DNA of 64,000 nucleotides, from assembly GCF_900141855.1 (NCBI RefSeq), contig NZ_FQYU01000001.1, positions 159,402 through 223,401 of the forward strand. The letters are read 5' to 3'. A program made the position numbers and the translations under genes. A model generated the notes under the pieces. The model was not told where the DNA came from, ran no database searches, and saw nothing but the letters and a program-made list of their open reading frames with translations. The DNA comes from Pseudozobellia thermophila. GTDB lineage: Bacteria; Bacteroidota; Bacteroidia; Flavobacteriales; Flavobacteriaceae. Each line of letters opens with the position of its first letter. The stretch's first letter is position 1. Positions 1 to 11,120 of the stretch are shown here, piece by piece.

Positions 1-1
1 T

Positions 2-3000
2 AAAAACGAAACTAACCCTCTTTATTATTCTGAAATTTTAACTTATGAAATAATAGATTGCTCCATAGAACTAAGAGAAACAAACCCTATTGAAACAACG
101 GATGCAGAATGCTACGATAGATCCAATGGTAGTGTCGCCTTAAATTTTAAATCTGATGTAGAGAAAGATTATGAAATGCGATATTTTATATATCAAGGGA
201 ATTCTTCTTCTTTTCCCCAGGGTGAAGAAAAAAACGAAAATCCAAATACCGCACAGTTTCCACAAACCGTTGCCAATGTAAGGTTCAGCAATGGTAGCAG
301 TCCGAATCAGGTAGGGCCTCTAGAGCTAAACACCACAGATGGAAGCTATAAAGGAAACTCCGGTAAAATCTTGGGAGAAGGATCCTATTATATTTTATAC
401 CAAGAAGTAAAATATGAGGGTGACAATGTAACCGTAAAAAGTGGAGAGCTCTATCCAAAATCAGGATCATTCACCATCCGCCAACCCTCCGAAATCATCC
501 CCTCGGCCACCATAACCCAAGCCTCATGCGACAATCCCAATGCCGTCATAAAATTCTCCGCAACGGGAGGTAATAATTTGGATGCAAGTGGCACTTACTA
601 CTACTCATACCAGCTGAATGGTGCCGGTGATTGGTTTGAGGTAACTGGGGACGAGGCGGAAGTCACCCCTACCGATACGGAACAAACCGTTAAAATACAA
701 GCCTTTTATCGCTTAAATGGACAGAGTGAAGAAGACCAATGTAGCAGCTCAACCGTACTTTTGGACACGAAAATAAATGCCGCCATCCCCAATCTAGAGA
801 TTTTGGAGGCAACGGCAGGTGTAGCGCCCTCTGCCCAAGGCCCCGATTATTTCATTACCTTAAACTACGAAGGTGGAGTACCGAATTATACCTTTCAACT
901 CGAAAAACTGAATACTTCCACCTCGAGTTTTGAAGTGGTTACAAACCCAGATTTTCTGCATAATTCAATTAATAAAAGTGCGCAGTTTTCCGGTCTGGAA
1001 ATTGGAACTTACATAATCGTAATCACCGACGGAAACGGATGCACCCAAACCTCCGACAACATCATTGTTACCGCATCACCTCCCCCAAGCATTGAAGCGG
1101 TCGAATCTTCCCCTATGTTGTGCTCTGGCGATCAAGGTTCCATAGCAGTAACAGTTTCCGGCGGTCTGCCCCCCTATAACTACCAATGGACCATTAATGG
1201 TACCGTTTCCGCAACACAAACGACTTCTTCCCCTCAAATTTCGCTTAACAACTTAACCGAACCGGGAACGTATGTTCTGAAAGTCGCCTCCGATGGTTTT
1301 ACGGATTTCGACGATGCTTCAGGCTACGTTAGCACCTCTATCGAGCTCGAAGCCCCCATAGCAGTTGTAGTTGATCAAGAAAACACGACTATTACCCCAA
1401 TAAGTTGTTACGGTGCCCAAGATGGAAGTATTGTGGTAAGCGCATCCGGAGCGACAAATTACGAGTACAAGCTCGATGCCTATGACGATTGGCAACATTT
1501 GGTCAATTTTACCATCCCTATTGCTACAGGAGGGGTGTATGACCTATACCTTCGGGACAAGGATACCCAGTGTGAGGCTCCTCCATTGCTAGACTCCTTC
1601 CTCGTAGAAGAACCCTCCGAAATTATAGTCTCGGAAAATACCGATGCACACATGAATGTTAGCTCAAACGGAGGCAACGATGGCTCCATAGTCATTAACG
1701 TCTCGGGAGGACTCCCGGAAATCGACCCCAATGAGGAATACACCTTTAACTGGGTAGGAACGGGACCTAACAATACCTCCTTCTCGAGTACCGACCAGAA
1801 TATAAGCGGACTTATAGCCGGGTTTTACGAAGTAACCGTATCCGACGCCAATTCATGTACATCGGCCACCTTGTCGATCGAGATTACCGAACCCGGACCC
1901 TTGGCCATAAACAATGTCGAAATTCAAAACCAGATATCTTGTTCCGATTCAAATGACGGTTCCATTACGGCCGATGTAACCGGCAATGCGCCCATTACCT
2001 TCGAGTGGTGGCGTAACGGGTCGCTATACGAAATACGGGTCGACGAAAATACCATCTCCAATTTGCCGCCCGGGTCGTATCAACTTTTCCTAAATGACGG
2101 AACCGTACCTACACCCCTCGAAAGCGCTATCATCGAACTTGTCGCTCCGAGTACCCTAACGGCCGATGTCGCCAGTTCTTCTACCTGTTCCGGTATGGAT
2201 AGGGGTACGATCAGCATCTCCAACGTTACCGGGGGTACGCCTGGAGCCTTTCAAGACTATACCTATAGTATCGACAATGGCAATTCTTTTCAAAACTCGC
2301 CCTTGTTCGAAAATGTTCCGGCCGGCAACTATACGGTTATCGTGCGTGATGGAAATGGCTGCGAATTCGTACAGACCGATGTGGTCGTAGACCAATACCC
2401 CGAACTGGTTTGGGACCCCGACAATACCATCGTTGTTCCCGTAAGTGCCGCCGGAAGAAGTGATGGGGCCATCTCACCCATATTTACCGGTGGGGTCCCT
2501 CCTTTTAGCTACAGCTGGACAGGCCCTGATGTAAATGGCACAACCACAAAAGACATCGATAACCTAATGGAGGGTACCTATACCGTTACGGTAACGGACA
2601 GTAACGGATGTACCCTCCAGGAAAGCTTTGAGATTTTAGAACCCGGTGAACTGACCATCGTTCTTGAACAAACCGAATTCTTATTGTGCCATGGCGATGA
2701 TTACGGCGAAATCATGGCCCGTATCCAAGGAGGGGTCGAGCCCTACACCCTCGAATGGTACCAAAGCTCCAGCGGCTCCGACAATCTATTAAACGAGGAA
2801 TCGCCGATCTTGGCCGACCTTACTGTAGGGGCTTATTTTTTAAGGGTAACCGATGCCAACGGCATAACCAAGGATTCGAACCCGATTACCATTACGGAAC
2901 CCGATCTGCTTACCGCAAGTATCGATAATACCACCCACGTGCTATGTAGTGGCGAGGCTACGGGTGCCGTCAATGTAACGGTGGAAGGGGGAACGCCCCC

Positions 3001-4378
3001 CTATACCTATGTGTGGAGCAATGGCGAAACCTCCCAAAACTTGACCGGCGTACCTGCCGGGGAATACACCTTGGAAGTTGTAGACGAAAACGGATGTTTT
3101 GCCATGGTAGCGGCCACTGTCAATGCCGCACCCGATGCCCTTCGTATTTCCGATGCCCAGGTAACCCATGTATCCGAATATTTGGCGAACGACGGAAGCA
3201 TTTCCTTGGAAATCGATGGGGGCGCCTTTCCCTTCGATATTAGTTGGTTAAGCCTATTCGATGGCCGTGTTATTGGCGACAAGGAAAGCATTTCAGGCTT
3301 GGGCGCAGGCTCATACCAAGTATCCATCTCGGATGACAATGGATGTAGTGTTATCGAAACCTACGAGATTACCCAACCCGACATCATAGAAGAAACCATT
3401 GTACAACCCGCCTGTGAAGGCGATTCCAACGGAAGCATTACATTATTGGTCAACCGGGGCAACGGAGAGTTTACCTATGAGTGGAATACCGGGGAAACCA
3501 CAAGTTCGATAACAGGGCTATCACCAGGGGCTTACACCGTAACGGTAACAGGGCTGGAGAACGGTCCAATTACCCGCACCTATGTATTGGAATACCCAAA
3601 ACCCGTTTCGGTCGATTTGGGTGAAAACAGAACGCTTTGTGTCGGCCAAGAACTGGTACTGGATGCCACTATCGAAGATGAAAATGCCATATATCAATGG
3701 TCTTCGAACAACGGCTTTACAAGCGACGAGGCCATGGTGACCCTGACAAAAAGCGGTACATATACCGTTTTAGTGTCAACATCCACAGGATGTTCGGCCG
3801 AAGGAAGTATTACCGTAGAGATAAGCACGGAAGAGATAAGTGCCGAATTTGCCGCCTCTACCCAGGTATTCGCTGATGAAACGGTGGTCGCCGTCGATAT
3901 CAGCTACCCCCTACCCGAAAAACTGGAATGGATACTGCCCGACGAGGCTACGGTTTTGCAAAAAGATAACGATGAGGCCGAGTTTAGGTTTAGTGAACCC
4001 GGTGAATATGAAATAGGAATCGCAACCTATAGGGGCGACTGTAAGGCCCAACAAACCAAGAAAATAATCGTCGTTGCACCCGATGCTTCCGTAAAGAAGG
4101 AAGATAGCCAAGGTGGTCAAAAGTTGGTGGAAGACTTTATCATCTATCCCAACCCTAGCAGTGGACAGTTTACTGCCGACGTCAACCTAAGCGAAAAGGG
4201 CAATATCAGTATCAAGGTATTCAGTTTGGCCAACAATGCCCTTATGGCCTCTAAGAAAGACCGTGGGCGTTCGTCGTACATCCTTCCTTTCGACATATCG
4301 GGCCTACCGGCAGGCGTCTACGCCGTTTTGTTGGAAACACCCTACGGGAAGGTCCTTCGAAAGGTGATTAAGAAATAA
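2..4378 (+). CDS. SprB-like repeat surface adhesin with type IX sorting domain (5' end missing)
   Basis: The reading frame is already open at the left edge, so this is the C-terminal ~1,458 residues of a longer protein. About a dozen repeats of 75-110 residues follow the SprB pattern: a cysteine plus a 'DGSI' strand, then GG.PPY.Y.W, then an 'AGxYxVTVTDxxGC' strand and an acidic-Pro link. Examples lie near bases 1157, 2490, 2985 and 3450. An Ig-like segment follows (about 3615-3820). The last ~80 residues are a type A type-IX-secretion sorting domain: YPNPSSGQF, then LPAGVYAV and a basic K-V-I-K-K end. By family knowledge such proteins are exported by the T9SS and carried on the cell surface, as SprB is in gliding Flavobacteria. 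The role as a gliding or attachment adhesin is inferred. It converges on atpC and shares a terminator with it. Confidence 0.88.
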   Translation, partial: KNETNPLYYSEILTYEIIDCSIELRETNPIETTDAECYDRSNGSVALNFKSDVEKDYEMRYFIYQGNSSSFPQGEEKNENPNTAQFPQTVANVRFSNGSSPNQVGPLELNTTDGSYKGNSGKILGEGSYYILYQEVKYEGDNVTVKSGELYPKSGSFTIRQPSEIIPSATITQASCDNPNAVIKFSATGGNNLDASGTYYYSYQLNGAGDWFEVTGDEAEVTPTDTEQTVKIQAFYRLNGQSEEDQCSSSTVLLDTKINAAIPNLEILEATAGVAPSAQGPDYFITLNYEGGVPNYTFQLEKLNTSTSSFEVVTNPDFLHNSINKSAQFSGLEIGTYIIVITDGNGCTQTSDNIIVTASPPPSIEAVESSPMLCSGDQGSIAVTVSGGLPPYNYQWTINGTVSATQTTSSPQISLNNLTEPGTYVLKVASDGFTDFDDASGYVSTSIELEAPIAVVVDQENTTITPISCYGAQDGSIVVSASGATNYEYKLDAYDDWQHLVNFTIPIATGGVYDLYLRDKDTQCEAPPLLDSFLVEEPSEIIVSENTDAHMNVSSNGGNDGSIVINVSGGLPEIDPNEEYTFNWVGTGPNNTSFSSTDQNISGLIAGFYEVTVSDANSCTSATLSIEITEPGPLAINNVEIQNQISCSDSNDGSITADVTGNAPITFEWWRNGSLYEIRVDENTISNLPPGSYQLFLNDGTVPTPLESAIIELVAPSTLTADVASSSTCSGMDRGTISISNVTGGTPGAFQDYTYSIDNGNSFQNSPLFENVPAGNYTVIVRDGNGCEFVQTDVVVDQYPELVWDPDNTIVVPVSAAGRSDGAISPIFTGGVPPFSYSWTGPDVNGTTTKDIDNLMEGTYTVTVTDSNGCTLQESFEILEPGELTIVLEQTEFLLCHGDDYGEIMARIQGGVEPYTLEWYQSSSGSDNLLNEESPILADLTVGAYFLRVTDANGITKDSNPITITEPDLLTASIDNTTHVLCSGEATGAVNVTVEGGTPPYTYVWSNGETSQNLTGVPAGEYTLEVVDENGCFAMVAATVNAAPDALRISDAQVTHVSEYLANDGSISLEIDGGAFPFDISWLSLFDGRVIGDKESISGLGAGSYQVSISDDNGCSVIETYEITQPDIIEETIVQPACEGDSNGSITLLVNRGNGEFTYEWNTGETTSSITGLSPGAYTVTVTGLENGPITRTYVLEYPKPVSVDLGENRTLCVGQELVLDATIEDENAIYQWSSNNGFTSDEAMVTLTKSGTYTVLVSTSTGCSAEGSITVEISTEEISAEFAASTQVFADETVVAVDISYPLPEKLEWILPDEATVLQKDNDEAEFRFSEPGEYEIGIATYRGDCKAQQTKKIIVVAPDASVKKEDSQGGQKLVEDFIIYPNPSSGQFTADVNLSEKGNISIKVFSLANNALMASKKDRGRSSYILPFDISGLPAGVYAVLLETPYGKVLRKVIKK

Positions 4379-4396
4379 AGGGACAGGATCGACCAT

Positions 4397-4430
4397 AAAA
4401 AAACCCAAAAGCAAATGCTTTTGGGTTTTT
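4397..4430. terminator. Bidirectional rho-independent terminator
   Basis: A 10-bp perfect stem (ACCCAAAAGC / GCTTTTGGGT) with loop AAAT is flanked by an A run on the left and a T run on the right. It can therefore stop both the adhesin transcript and the atpDC transcript arriving from the other side. Confidence 0.9.
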
Positions 4431-4450
4431 CTGTTAGTATGTTATTCTTC

Positions 4451-4729
4451 CTAATCGGCCAGAACGATTACTTTGTTGTCCTTCATTTCAACAGTTCCGC
4501 TTGTGATGGGCAAAATCGTTTTTCCATCGGCGTCTTTTGAAAATTTGGATGCATAGTCCTCATCGATCGTAACGTTTCCATCGACTTTGACATTGCCTTC
4601 TTGCAACAACGAAATAATCGGTTCGTGGTTGTTCAACATCTGAAACTCGCCATTTACCCCCGGTACGGTTACCGAAGTAACTTCCCCGGCGAATAAAGTG
4701 GCTTCCGGTGATACAATTTCTAAATACAT
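4451..4729 (-). CDS. atpC: F1F0 ATP synthase epsilon subunit (short form)
   Basis: The 92-residue protein begins MYLEIVSPEATLFAGEV, the usual start of the epsilon N-terminal beta-sandwich, which sits on the central stalk and couples rotation to catalysis. It is much shorter than the ~135-residue E. coli subunit because the C-terminal two-helix inhibitory domain is absent; such short forms are usual in Bacteroidota. Inhibition of ATP hydrolysis by that domain is therefore not expected here. It lies 66 nt downstream of atpD on the same strand and should be cotranscribed. The other ATP synthase genes are not in the window, consistent with the split atpDC arrangement of this lineage. Confidence 0.95.
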   Translation of the reverse strand: MYLEIVSPEATLFAGEVTSVTVPGVNGEFQMLNNHEPIISLLQEGNVKVDGNVTIDEDYASKFSKDADGKTILPITSGTVEMKDNKVIVLAD

Positions 4730-4795
4730 AATTTTTCAGTATTCGGCATTCGGCGTACAAACAGTTTTCTAACAACTGCCGACCGGATTGCCTCG

Positions 4796-6316
<1,521 letters not shown>

Positions 6317-6378
6317 TTAAAAAATTCAATTGATTAACTATTGATATACAGGTTTTTTCACCTGTGTTTTTCAGGGGG

Positions 6379-6386
6379 CAAAGGTA
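6379..6386 (-). promoter_or_regulatory. atpD: Probable -7 promoter box for atpDC
   Basis: Read on the minus strand this is TACCTTTG, an exact match to the Bacteroidota -7 consensus TAnnTTTG, 75 nt upstream of the atpD start. I see no clear TTG at the -33 position. A 6-bp hairpin (ACAGGT / ACCTGT, bases 6348-6365) would lie in the resulting 5' leader. Confidence 0.45.
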
Positions 6387-6434
6387 GGTTTTTCAACTTT
6401 AATTGAAAACTACTTTTTGTTCTTTTTTAGCCAT

Positions 6435-6467
6435 AAAAAACGGCACTATACAATAGCGCCGTTTTTT
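6435..6467 (-). terminator. Rho-independent terminator of the TonB receptor-GDSL operon
   Basis: A 10-bp inverted repeat, AAAAAACGGC / GCCGTTTTTT, lies just past the stop of the GDSL lipoprotein. On the minus strand the hairpin ends in a run of six Ts. Confidence 0.85.
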
Positions 6468-6487
6468 GTTGATTCTCAAACAACAAA

Positions 6488-8104
6488 CTACCTTAACGTG
6501 GGTGAATAATTTGTAGGATAATTACCTATATCGTACAAAGAACCCGAGGCTTCAAAATTAGACCCATAGCTTGCATCAATGGCTTTCATAAACTCATTGG
6601 CCAACAGGGCGTAGCCCCTAGCGGTCAGATGTACGCCATCCAAGGAAAACCCTCCCCCGGTCACCAAGCCGGCGCCCAAGGTATAGTCCCCGTCCGTAAC
6701 GCCACCTTGGTCAAGGTCTTGCAATAATTGGTTCGTATCGACAAAGGCCAATCCCGCTCCTGAAGCTGCAGCGGAAAGGGTGGCGTTAAATTCGTCCGTA
6801 GCCACTTTGACCTCATCCTGTTCCTCCGGGGTCAGGACCCATTTGTCGGCCAGGGGCAATGTAACGCCCTCAACTGAAAACTGGGCCGCCATGGCATCCG
6901 GAAACCCGAAGCCCTTAAGTGCATTGAACGAAAAGGCGTTCACTTCGCCTATGGTCGTACTGCTTGACAAGACCAAAAGATCGTCTTCGGTGGCCATTCG
7001 TGCCTGCCCGTATGCATCACCCATCAATGTTGCGACGGTTGGCGCGGCCGCTTCGGGAAGCCCAAATTGTTGAACAAAGGCCGGAAAGGCCGGATTGGCA
7101 TTCAACACCCCTGTAATCTGGGCCGATAAGTCCGCCAAATTTTCGTCCAAGACAACAACGGCGTTATTGATCGAATCATTAAAAACAATTGACCGTTCCG
7201 GCTGGCCTAAAAATTCAAATACCTGGTTCAGCGCTCCAAAAAAGGTGTTCAAAGTGGGTACTTGGGACGCAAAATCGTTCATATTGGGATCAATGGGATC
7301 GTGGGGGACGGTCGTAAAATGCGGAATGGACGTTACATAGGGAATATTGGCCATAACCCCCTTGGCCCCACTTGAAGTCAAGGTGCTTACCAGCGTACTT
7401 ACCGCAAAATCGAAAGTGGCCTTATCGGTAATGGGGTCGGTACCGTCACCCCCGGAAAGGGCGTAGCCCAAAACATCGTTATTGCCCACCCAAAGTGTAA
7501 AAAAGGTCGGCGACTGTGCCATGGCCAGTTCCAAGACCGAAGCGTCGGGCGTACTTCCGGTCATACGTATAAAGTAGGGGTTGGCCAATCCGGCCTGAAG
7601 GTTGGCGATGTTGCCATAACCCGGAGCCAACAAGTGATAACTCTTGGCCCCCGGCACGCCCAAATTATTGAAAGGCCCGGTTGGATTGTTCAAAACAATA
7701 TCCGTTGTCGGTTCAATCGGACCGACCACCTCTTCGAGACCTGCGGGTCCGGACCCATCGAAGACCAATCTCGGGTCAAAACCCTCGATCCGCGTACCCC
7801 CCGCAAGAAGTCCGCCAATGTTATCGTTCATTAAGGGCTGGGAGAATTCGCCCCCACCGGCCAAGGCGAATTTGGCCGCCAAAAGGTTGGGTATCGAATT
7901 CTGTTGTCCCGCCATAAAGAGCGCATTGTCGGTAAAACCTGCCGTTAATGAGTTTCCTAGGGAAACGTAGGTTGAAAAATCAGCCGAACCCGCCGAGAGC
8001 TCCGGTGCTTCGACCACCTCTTCGGTACGATCAAAATCGGCTTCATCGTTGCACGCCACCAAGGCCAAGGATAGGGCCAAAAAGGCTATATATTTTATTT
8101 TCAT
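6488..8104 (-). CDS. SGNH/GDSL-family lipoprotein, putative esterase
   Basis: The 538-residue protein begins with a lipoprotein signal (MKIKYIAF..., lipobox ending at Cys18), so it should be lipid-anchored. SGNH hydrolase blocks are visible: GNSLTAGF with nucleophile Ser52, WVGNND in the middle, and DGVHLTARGYALLAN near the C-terminus carrying the Asp-x-x-His pair. It is more than twice the length of minimal SGNH enzymes; the extra residues are in the linker between the second and last blocks. I chose the internal ATG at 8104 because it gives a clean signal peptide and lies 10 nt after the preceding TonB-receptor stop; a longer frame would overlap that gene and lacks a signal. It probably removes acyl groups from a substrate imported by the receptor; the substrate is unknown. 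Confidence 0.85.
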   Translation of the reverse strand: MKIKYIAFLALSLALVACNDEADFDRTEEVVEAPELSAGSADFSTYVSLGNSLTAGFTDNALFMAGQQNSIPNLLAAKFALAGGGEFSQPLMNDNIGGLLAGGTRIEGFDPRLVFDGSGPAGLEEVVGPIEPTTDIVLNNPTGPFNNLGVPGAKSYHLLAPGYGNIANLQAGLANPYFIRMTGSTPDASVLELAMAQSPTFFTLWVGNNDVLGYALSGGDGTDPITDKATFDFAVSTLVSTLTSSGAKGVMANIPYVTSIPHFTTVPHDPIDPNMNDFASQVPTLNTFFGALNQVFEFLGQPERSIVFNDSINNAVVVLDENLADLSAQITGVLNANPAFPAFVQQFGLPEAAAPTVATLMGDAYGQARMATEDDLLVLSSSTTIGEVNAFSFNALKGFGFPDAMAAQFSVEGVTLPLADKWVLTPEEQDEVKVATDEFNATLSAAASGAGLAFVDTNQLLQDLDQGGVTDGDYTLGAGLVTGGGFSLDGVHLTARGYALLANEFMKAIDASYGSNFEASGSLYDIGNYPTNYSPTLR

Positions 8105-8114
8105 GATCAGAATA

Positions 8115-10922
8115 TTATAAGTTATTGATTGTCCAAGACACGTAATACATAGAACCGATAAAACCGGTTCCGAAGGCCGTGAAGTATTCATCGCCCAATA
8201 GGTTGGTCGCACCTACCTTAAAAGACGATTTTATGCTCGGCACCCTATAGTTGATCTGGGCATCCAAAACATGGAACTCCGGAACTACCCCGTTACCGAA
8301 GGTAGCTTCCCAAAAATAATCATCGCTAAAGCGGTAGGCCAGATTGAAACCGAAGTTCTCGAAAAGGTCGGTATTTCCCAAAGAGGCCTTGAATTTATGT
8401 TCGGGCGTATTAAAGTTGCTCATAAAGTCGGGATTGGCCTCTTGGTCGAAATCCTGTTTTGAATAGGTATAGCTACCGCTTAAATCGAATCCGCCGAACA
8501 GCTGGGCGGTCAGCCCCAAAGAGGCGCCGTACGACCCGATATTCACATCGGAATTGGTATAGGCGCTATAGGCCTGGTAATCGTCGTTGGCAATTGCGGC
8601 CACCGACAATGAACCATCGCCGACCGTTCCGTAGTAGGGGGCTATAACCACTTCTTGTGAAATAAAATCCTTGTACTGGTTGTAGTACGCGCTAAAATCA
8701 ACTATCAACTTGTCGAACTTACCGCGATATCCCACTTCGACGGAAGTGACCTGTTCGGGCTTTACGATGTCGGGATTGGCCACCTCAAGTTCGGCAGGGT
8801 TGCCGGTTTCCGCCAATCGCTCGACGGAACTAAGTTTATATGAGTTTTCATAGGCCGCCCGACCCGTTTGGGTTATTGTAGCGGGTTGACCCAAACCTTC
8901 CTGTGCGGCACCGCTCACGTCAAAATTCCGCGAATACCTGTCTAGGTTGTCAGGGGCGGAACCCACCAAAATGGCCCTACCGGCATCCAAGCCAATAAAG
9001 AGGTCTTGGGTGGTAGGGTTTCTAAAACCGGTCTGGACCGAGGCCCGAATATTATGGTCGCGGTTCAAGGTAAGACCTGCCGAAATTCTGGGGGAGAAGA
9101 AACCGTCAAAAAACTCGGACTTATCGTAACGCAGGGATCCGGTCAATTTTAGGTTCATCGATTCACTAAACTCAAAGGCTTTTTGAATCTGGGTATAGAC
9201 ACCGAATTCAGAATAATCGATGGCACCGTCGTAATCGGTGTATATGGTACCGAAAGAATTCAGGCTATACTTTCTGTAAGACCCCCCTACCTGAATATCG
9301 GCGAAGTCGGTCAAATGACTGAAGTTGTAGTTGGCATCGGCATGGTAGTATTTGGAGGCATCCCTAAACTGTGAGCCTGTCGAAAGGTCGGGATCTTTGA
9401 TGGTTCTCTCGAAAGCCGCCTTAAACTCCGGCGATCCGGGCTCGTACCTCCCCGATTCGGCCTGTGCCCTGGCAATGGCATGGGCCTGTTCGTTGGTGGC
9501 CCCGCCCAAGGTGGCCTGTACATAGGCCCCCGTATACTCACCGAACCAAGTTTCATCATCTTTCCAGGCCCTGTTGATATTGATTCCGGTAAATACCATA
9601 TCGTACGAATCGCCCGCCTTATCGGCGACGATATAGCCCCTTACAAAGAAGTTGTCGTTTCGGAGCTCAAGTTTGTGCTGTTCTTGAAAGAAACCATCAA
9701 TATTGTACCTGTTAGTACCTTGATAGATGGTGGTACCCGTACCTACCTTGCCCACGTAGGAGATTTCAAAATCGTCTTCGAAGGGGCGGTAGTAGAGCCC
9801 CCAATCGGCCTTGACGCTTTCCGCATTGTAATCCGTCAGGTAACGTTCGTTGTACCCGGTCCTACTGACCTCAACGGAGGGCACGAGGGCATTGGCCCCG
9901 GCGGGCAAAAAGGGCGCGCCCGTTTCAGGATTGATGGTGGTTTCCAAGGTTTCGGCCACGCTCTTGATATTTGCCGAGACCTCATCCCCATATACGTTGA
10001 TACCGTCATAGTTCAGATCGGCACGTGTTCCGCCGACCCTGGTCTTGTCCACTTCACTGGTAGCGGCCCAGTCGGTTCCTTTCAGGTATCCGAAATTTAC
10101 CTTACCCGCAAATTTTTCACTGAACTTCATGGCGGCCCTTATCCCGAAATCGGTATAGGGGTTATCGCCTGCGGCCTTCTGCGAGGTAATCCCCCTCTTA
10201 ACGTAACCGCTCAAGCCCTGATGGTCGAAGGGGTTTTTACTTCTCATAAACAGGATGCCGTTAAAGGCATTGGCTCCGTATAAGGCCGAAGAAGCTCCTG
10301 GCAGAAGCTCAACGCTCTGCACATCGGTTTCGATCATACCTACAAGGTTGCCAATAGGAAAGTTAAGGGCAGGGGTAGAATTATCCATTCCGTCCACCAA
10401 TTGCATAAATCGGGTATTGGCAAATGTGGCGAACCCCCTTGTGTTTACCGACTTGAACGTCAAACTATTGGTATTGACATCGACCCCCTTAAGGTTCTCC
10501 AGTCCGTCGTAAAAATCGGCGGAAGCCGTGTGTTTGATATCCTGAATCCCGAATCGTTCAACGGTCACGGGGGATTCAAAAATACGTTCCGGTGTCCGGG
10601 AAGCGGAAATGACCACCTCGTCCAAAAAGGTCTGCGCCTCGGCCAGTACGATGGTAAGCGTTTGATTGTTTGAAGTGACCTCTTCGGTAACCCCAGAATA
10701 TCCGATACTTGTAATCGTCAACTGAAAGGGGGGAATTTCAGAAGTTTCGAGTGTGAAATTCCCATCAAAATCAGCTGTGGTTCCTATCGTTTTTCCTGTA
10801 ATAACGATATTCGCCCCAGGTATGGGCTCGTTGTTCTGGTCTACCACTTTACCGTTTACCGTTGTCTGGGAATAGCCTAGGCCACCCACCAACAGCAATG
10901 CTAAAAATAGTACTGTTTTCAT
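8115..10922 (-). CDS. TonB-dependent receptor with carboxypeptidase-like N-domain
   Basis: This 935-residue outer-membrane transporter has a signal peptide (MKTVLFLALLLVGGLGYSQ), a carboxypeptidase-D-like regulatory domain at about residues 20-105 (VNGKVVDQNNEPIPGANI..., DFDGNFTL), then a plug with EVVISASRTPERIFESPVTVER and LPGASSALYGANAFNGILF. A 22-strand barrel follows, ending in the short hydrophobic strand YVSWTINNL. It takes up a ligand with energy from TonB-ExbBD. The gene is first in a two-gene operon with the GDSL lipoprotein, which suggests an ester- or lipid-like substrate. No SusD partner is present, so it is not a standard polysaccharide-utilisation pair. A 16-bp palindrome sits about 75 bp upstream. 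Confidence 0.93.
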   Translation of the reverse strand: MKTVLFLALLLVGGLGYSQTTVNGKVVDQNNEPIPGANIVITGKTIGTTADFDGNFTLETSEIPPFQLTITSIGYSGVTEEVTSNNQTLTIVLAEAQTFLDEVVISASRTPERIFESPVTVERFGIQDIKHTASADFYDGLENLKGVDVNTNSLTFKSVNTRGFATFANTRFMQLVDGMDNSTPALNFPIGNLVGMIETDVQSVELLPGASSALYGANAFNGILFMRSKNPFDHQGLSGYVKRGITSQKAAGDNPYTDFGIRAAMKFSEKFAGKVNFGYLKGTDWAATSEVDKTRVGGTRADLNYDGINVYGDEVSANIKSVAETLETTINPETGAPFLPAGANALVPSVEVSRTGYNERYLTDYNAESVKADWGLYYRPFEDDFEISYVGKVGTGTTIYQGTNRYNIDGFFQEQHKLELRNDNFFVRGYIVADKAGDSYDMVFTGININRAWKDDETWFGEYTGAYVQATLGGATNEQAHAIARAQAESGRYEPGSPEFKAAFERTIKDPDLSTGSQFRDASKYYHADANYNFSHLTDFADIQVGGSYRKYSLNSFGTIYTDYDGAIDYSEFGVYTQIQKAFEFSESMNLKLTGSLRYDKSEFFDGFFSPRISAGLTLNRDHNIRASVQTGFRNPTTQDLFIGLDAGRAILVGSAPDNLDRYSRNFDVSGAAQEGLGQPATITQTGRAAYENSYKLSSVERLAETGNPAELEVANPDIVKPEQVTSVEVGYRGKFDKLIVDFSAYYNQYKDFISQEVVIAPYYGTVGDGSLSVAAIANDDYQAYSAYTNSDVNIGSYGASLGLTAQLFGGFDLSGSYTYSKQDFDQEANPDFMSNFNTPEHKFKASLGNTDLFENFGFNLAYRFSDDYFWEATFGNGVVPEFHVLDAQINYRVPSIKSSFKVGATNLLGDEYFTAFGTGFIGSMYYVSWTINNL

Positions 10923-10997
10923 GTTAAGTTTAAGTTAAATGTGTTTGTATTGGCAAGTTACATTTTTTTTTAAACGGAAAATCATAAATCGAAAAAA

Positions 10998-11013
10998 ATT
11001 ATGCATGCATAAT
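10998..11013. promoter_or_regulatory. 16-bp perfect palindrome, possible operator
   Basis: ATTATGCATGCATAAT is a perfect palindrome about 75 bp upstream of the TonB receptor start, between that gene and the glmS terminator. Its symmetry suits a dimeric DNA-binding regulator of the receptor-GDSL operon, but no regulator gene is adjacent. Confidence 0.35.
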
Positions 11014-11056
11014 ACATTTTTCGCAAACAGGGATGGTCTATTTTGATATAATAGCA

Positions 11057-11086
11057 ATAAAAAAGGCCACAGAGGGTTCTGTGGCC
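11057..11086 (-). terminator. Rho-independent terminator of glmS
   Basis: A 9-bp stem (GGCCACAGA / TCTGTGGCC) with a 4-nt loop is followed on the minus strand by six Ts, 35 nt after the glmS stop codon. Confidence 0.92.
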
Positions 11087-11120
11087 ATAGTAAAACAAGA
11101 AAATATATTGTTAAAAATAC

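Noticed and set aside
560-3560. Repeated motifs in the adhesin gene as a possible CRISPR or DNA repeat array
   Set aside because: The repeats are protein-level, of variable length and divergent at the DNA level; no uniform repeat-spacer pattern exists.
8105-8212. N-terminal extension of the GDSL lipoprotein frame
   Set aside because: It would overlap the TonB receptor stop and hide the clear lipoprotein signal that begins at 8104.
9480-10283. 267-codon plus-strand open frame
   Set aside because: Antisense shadow of the TonB receptor at 8115-10922, low-complexity and without recognisable motifs.
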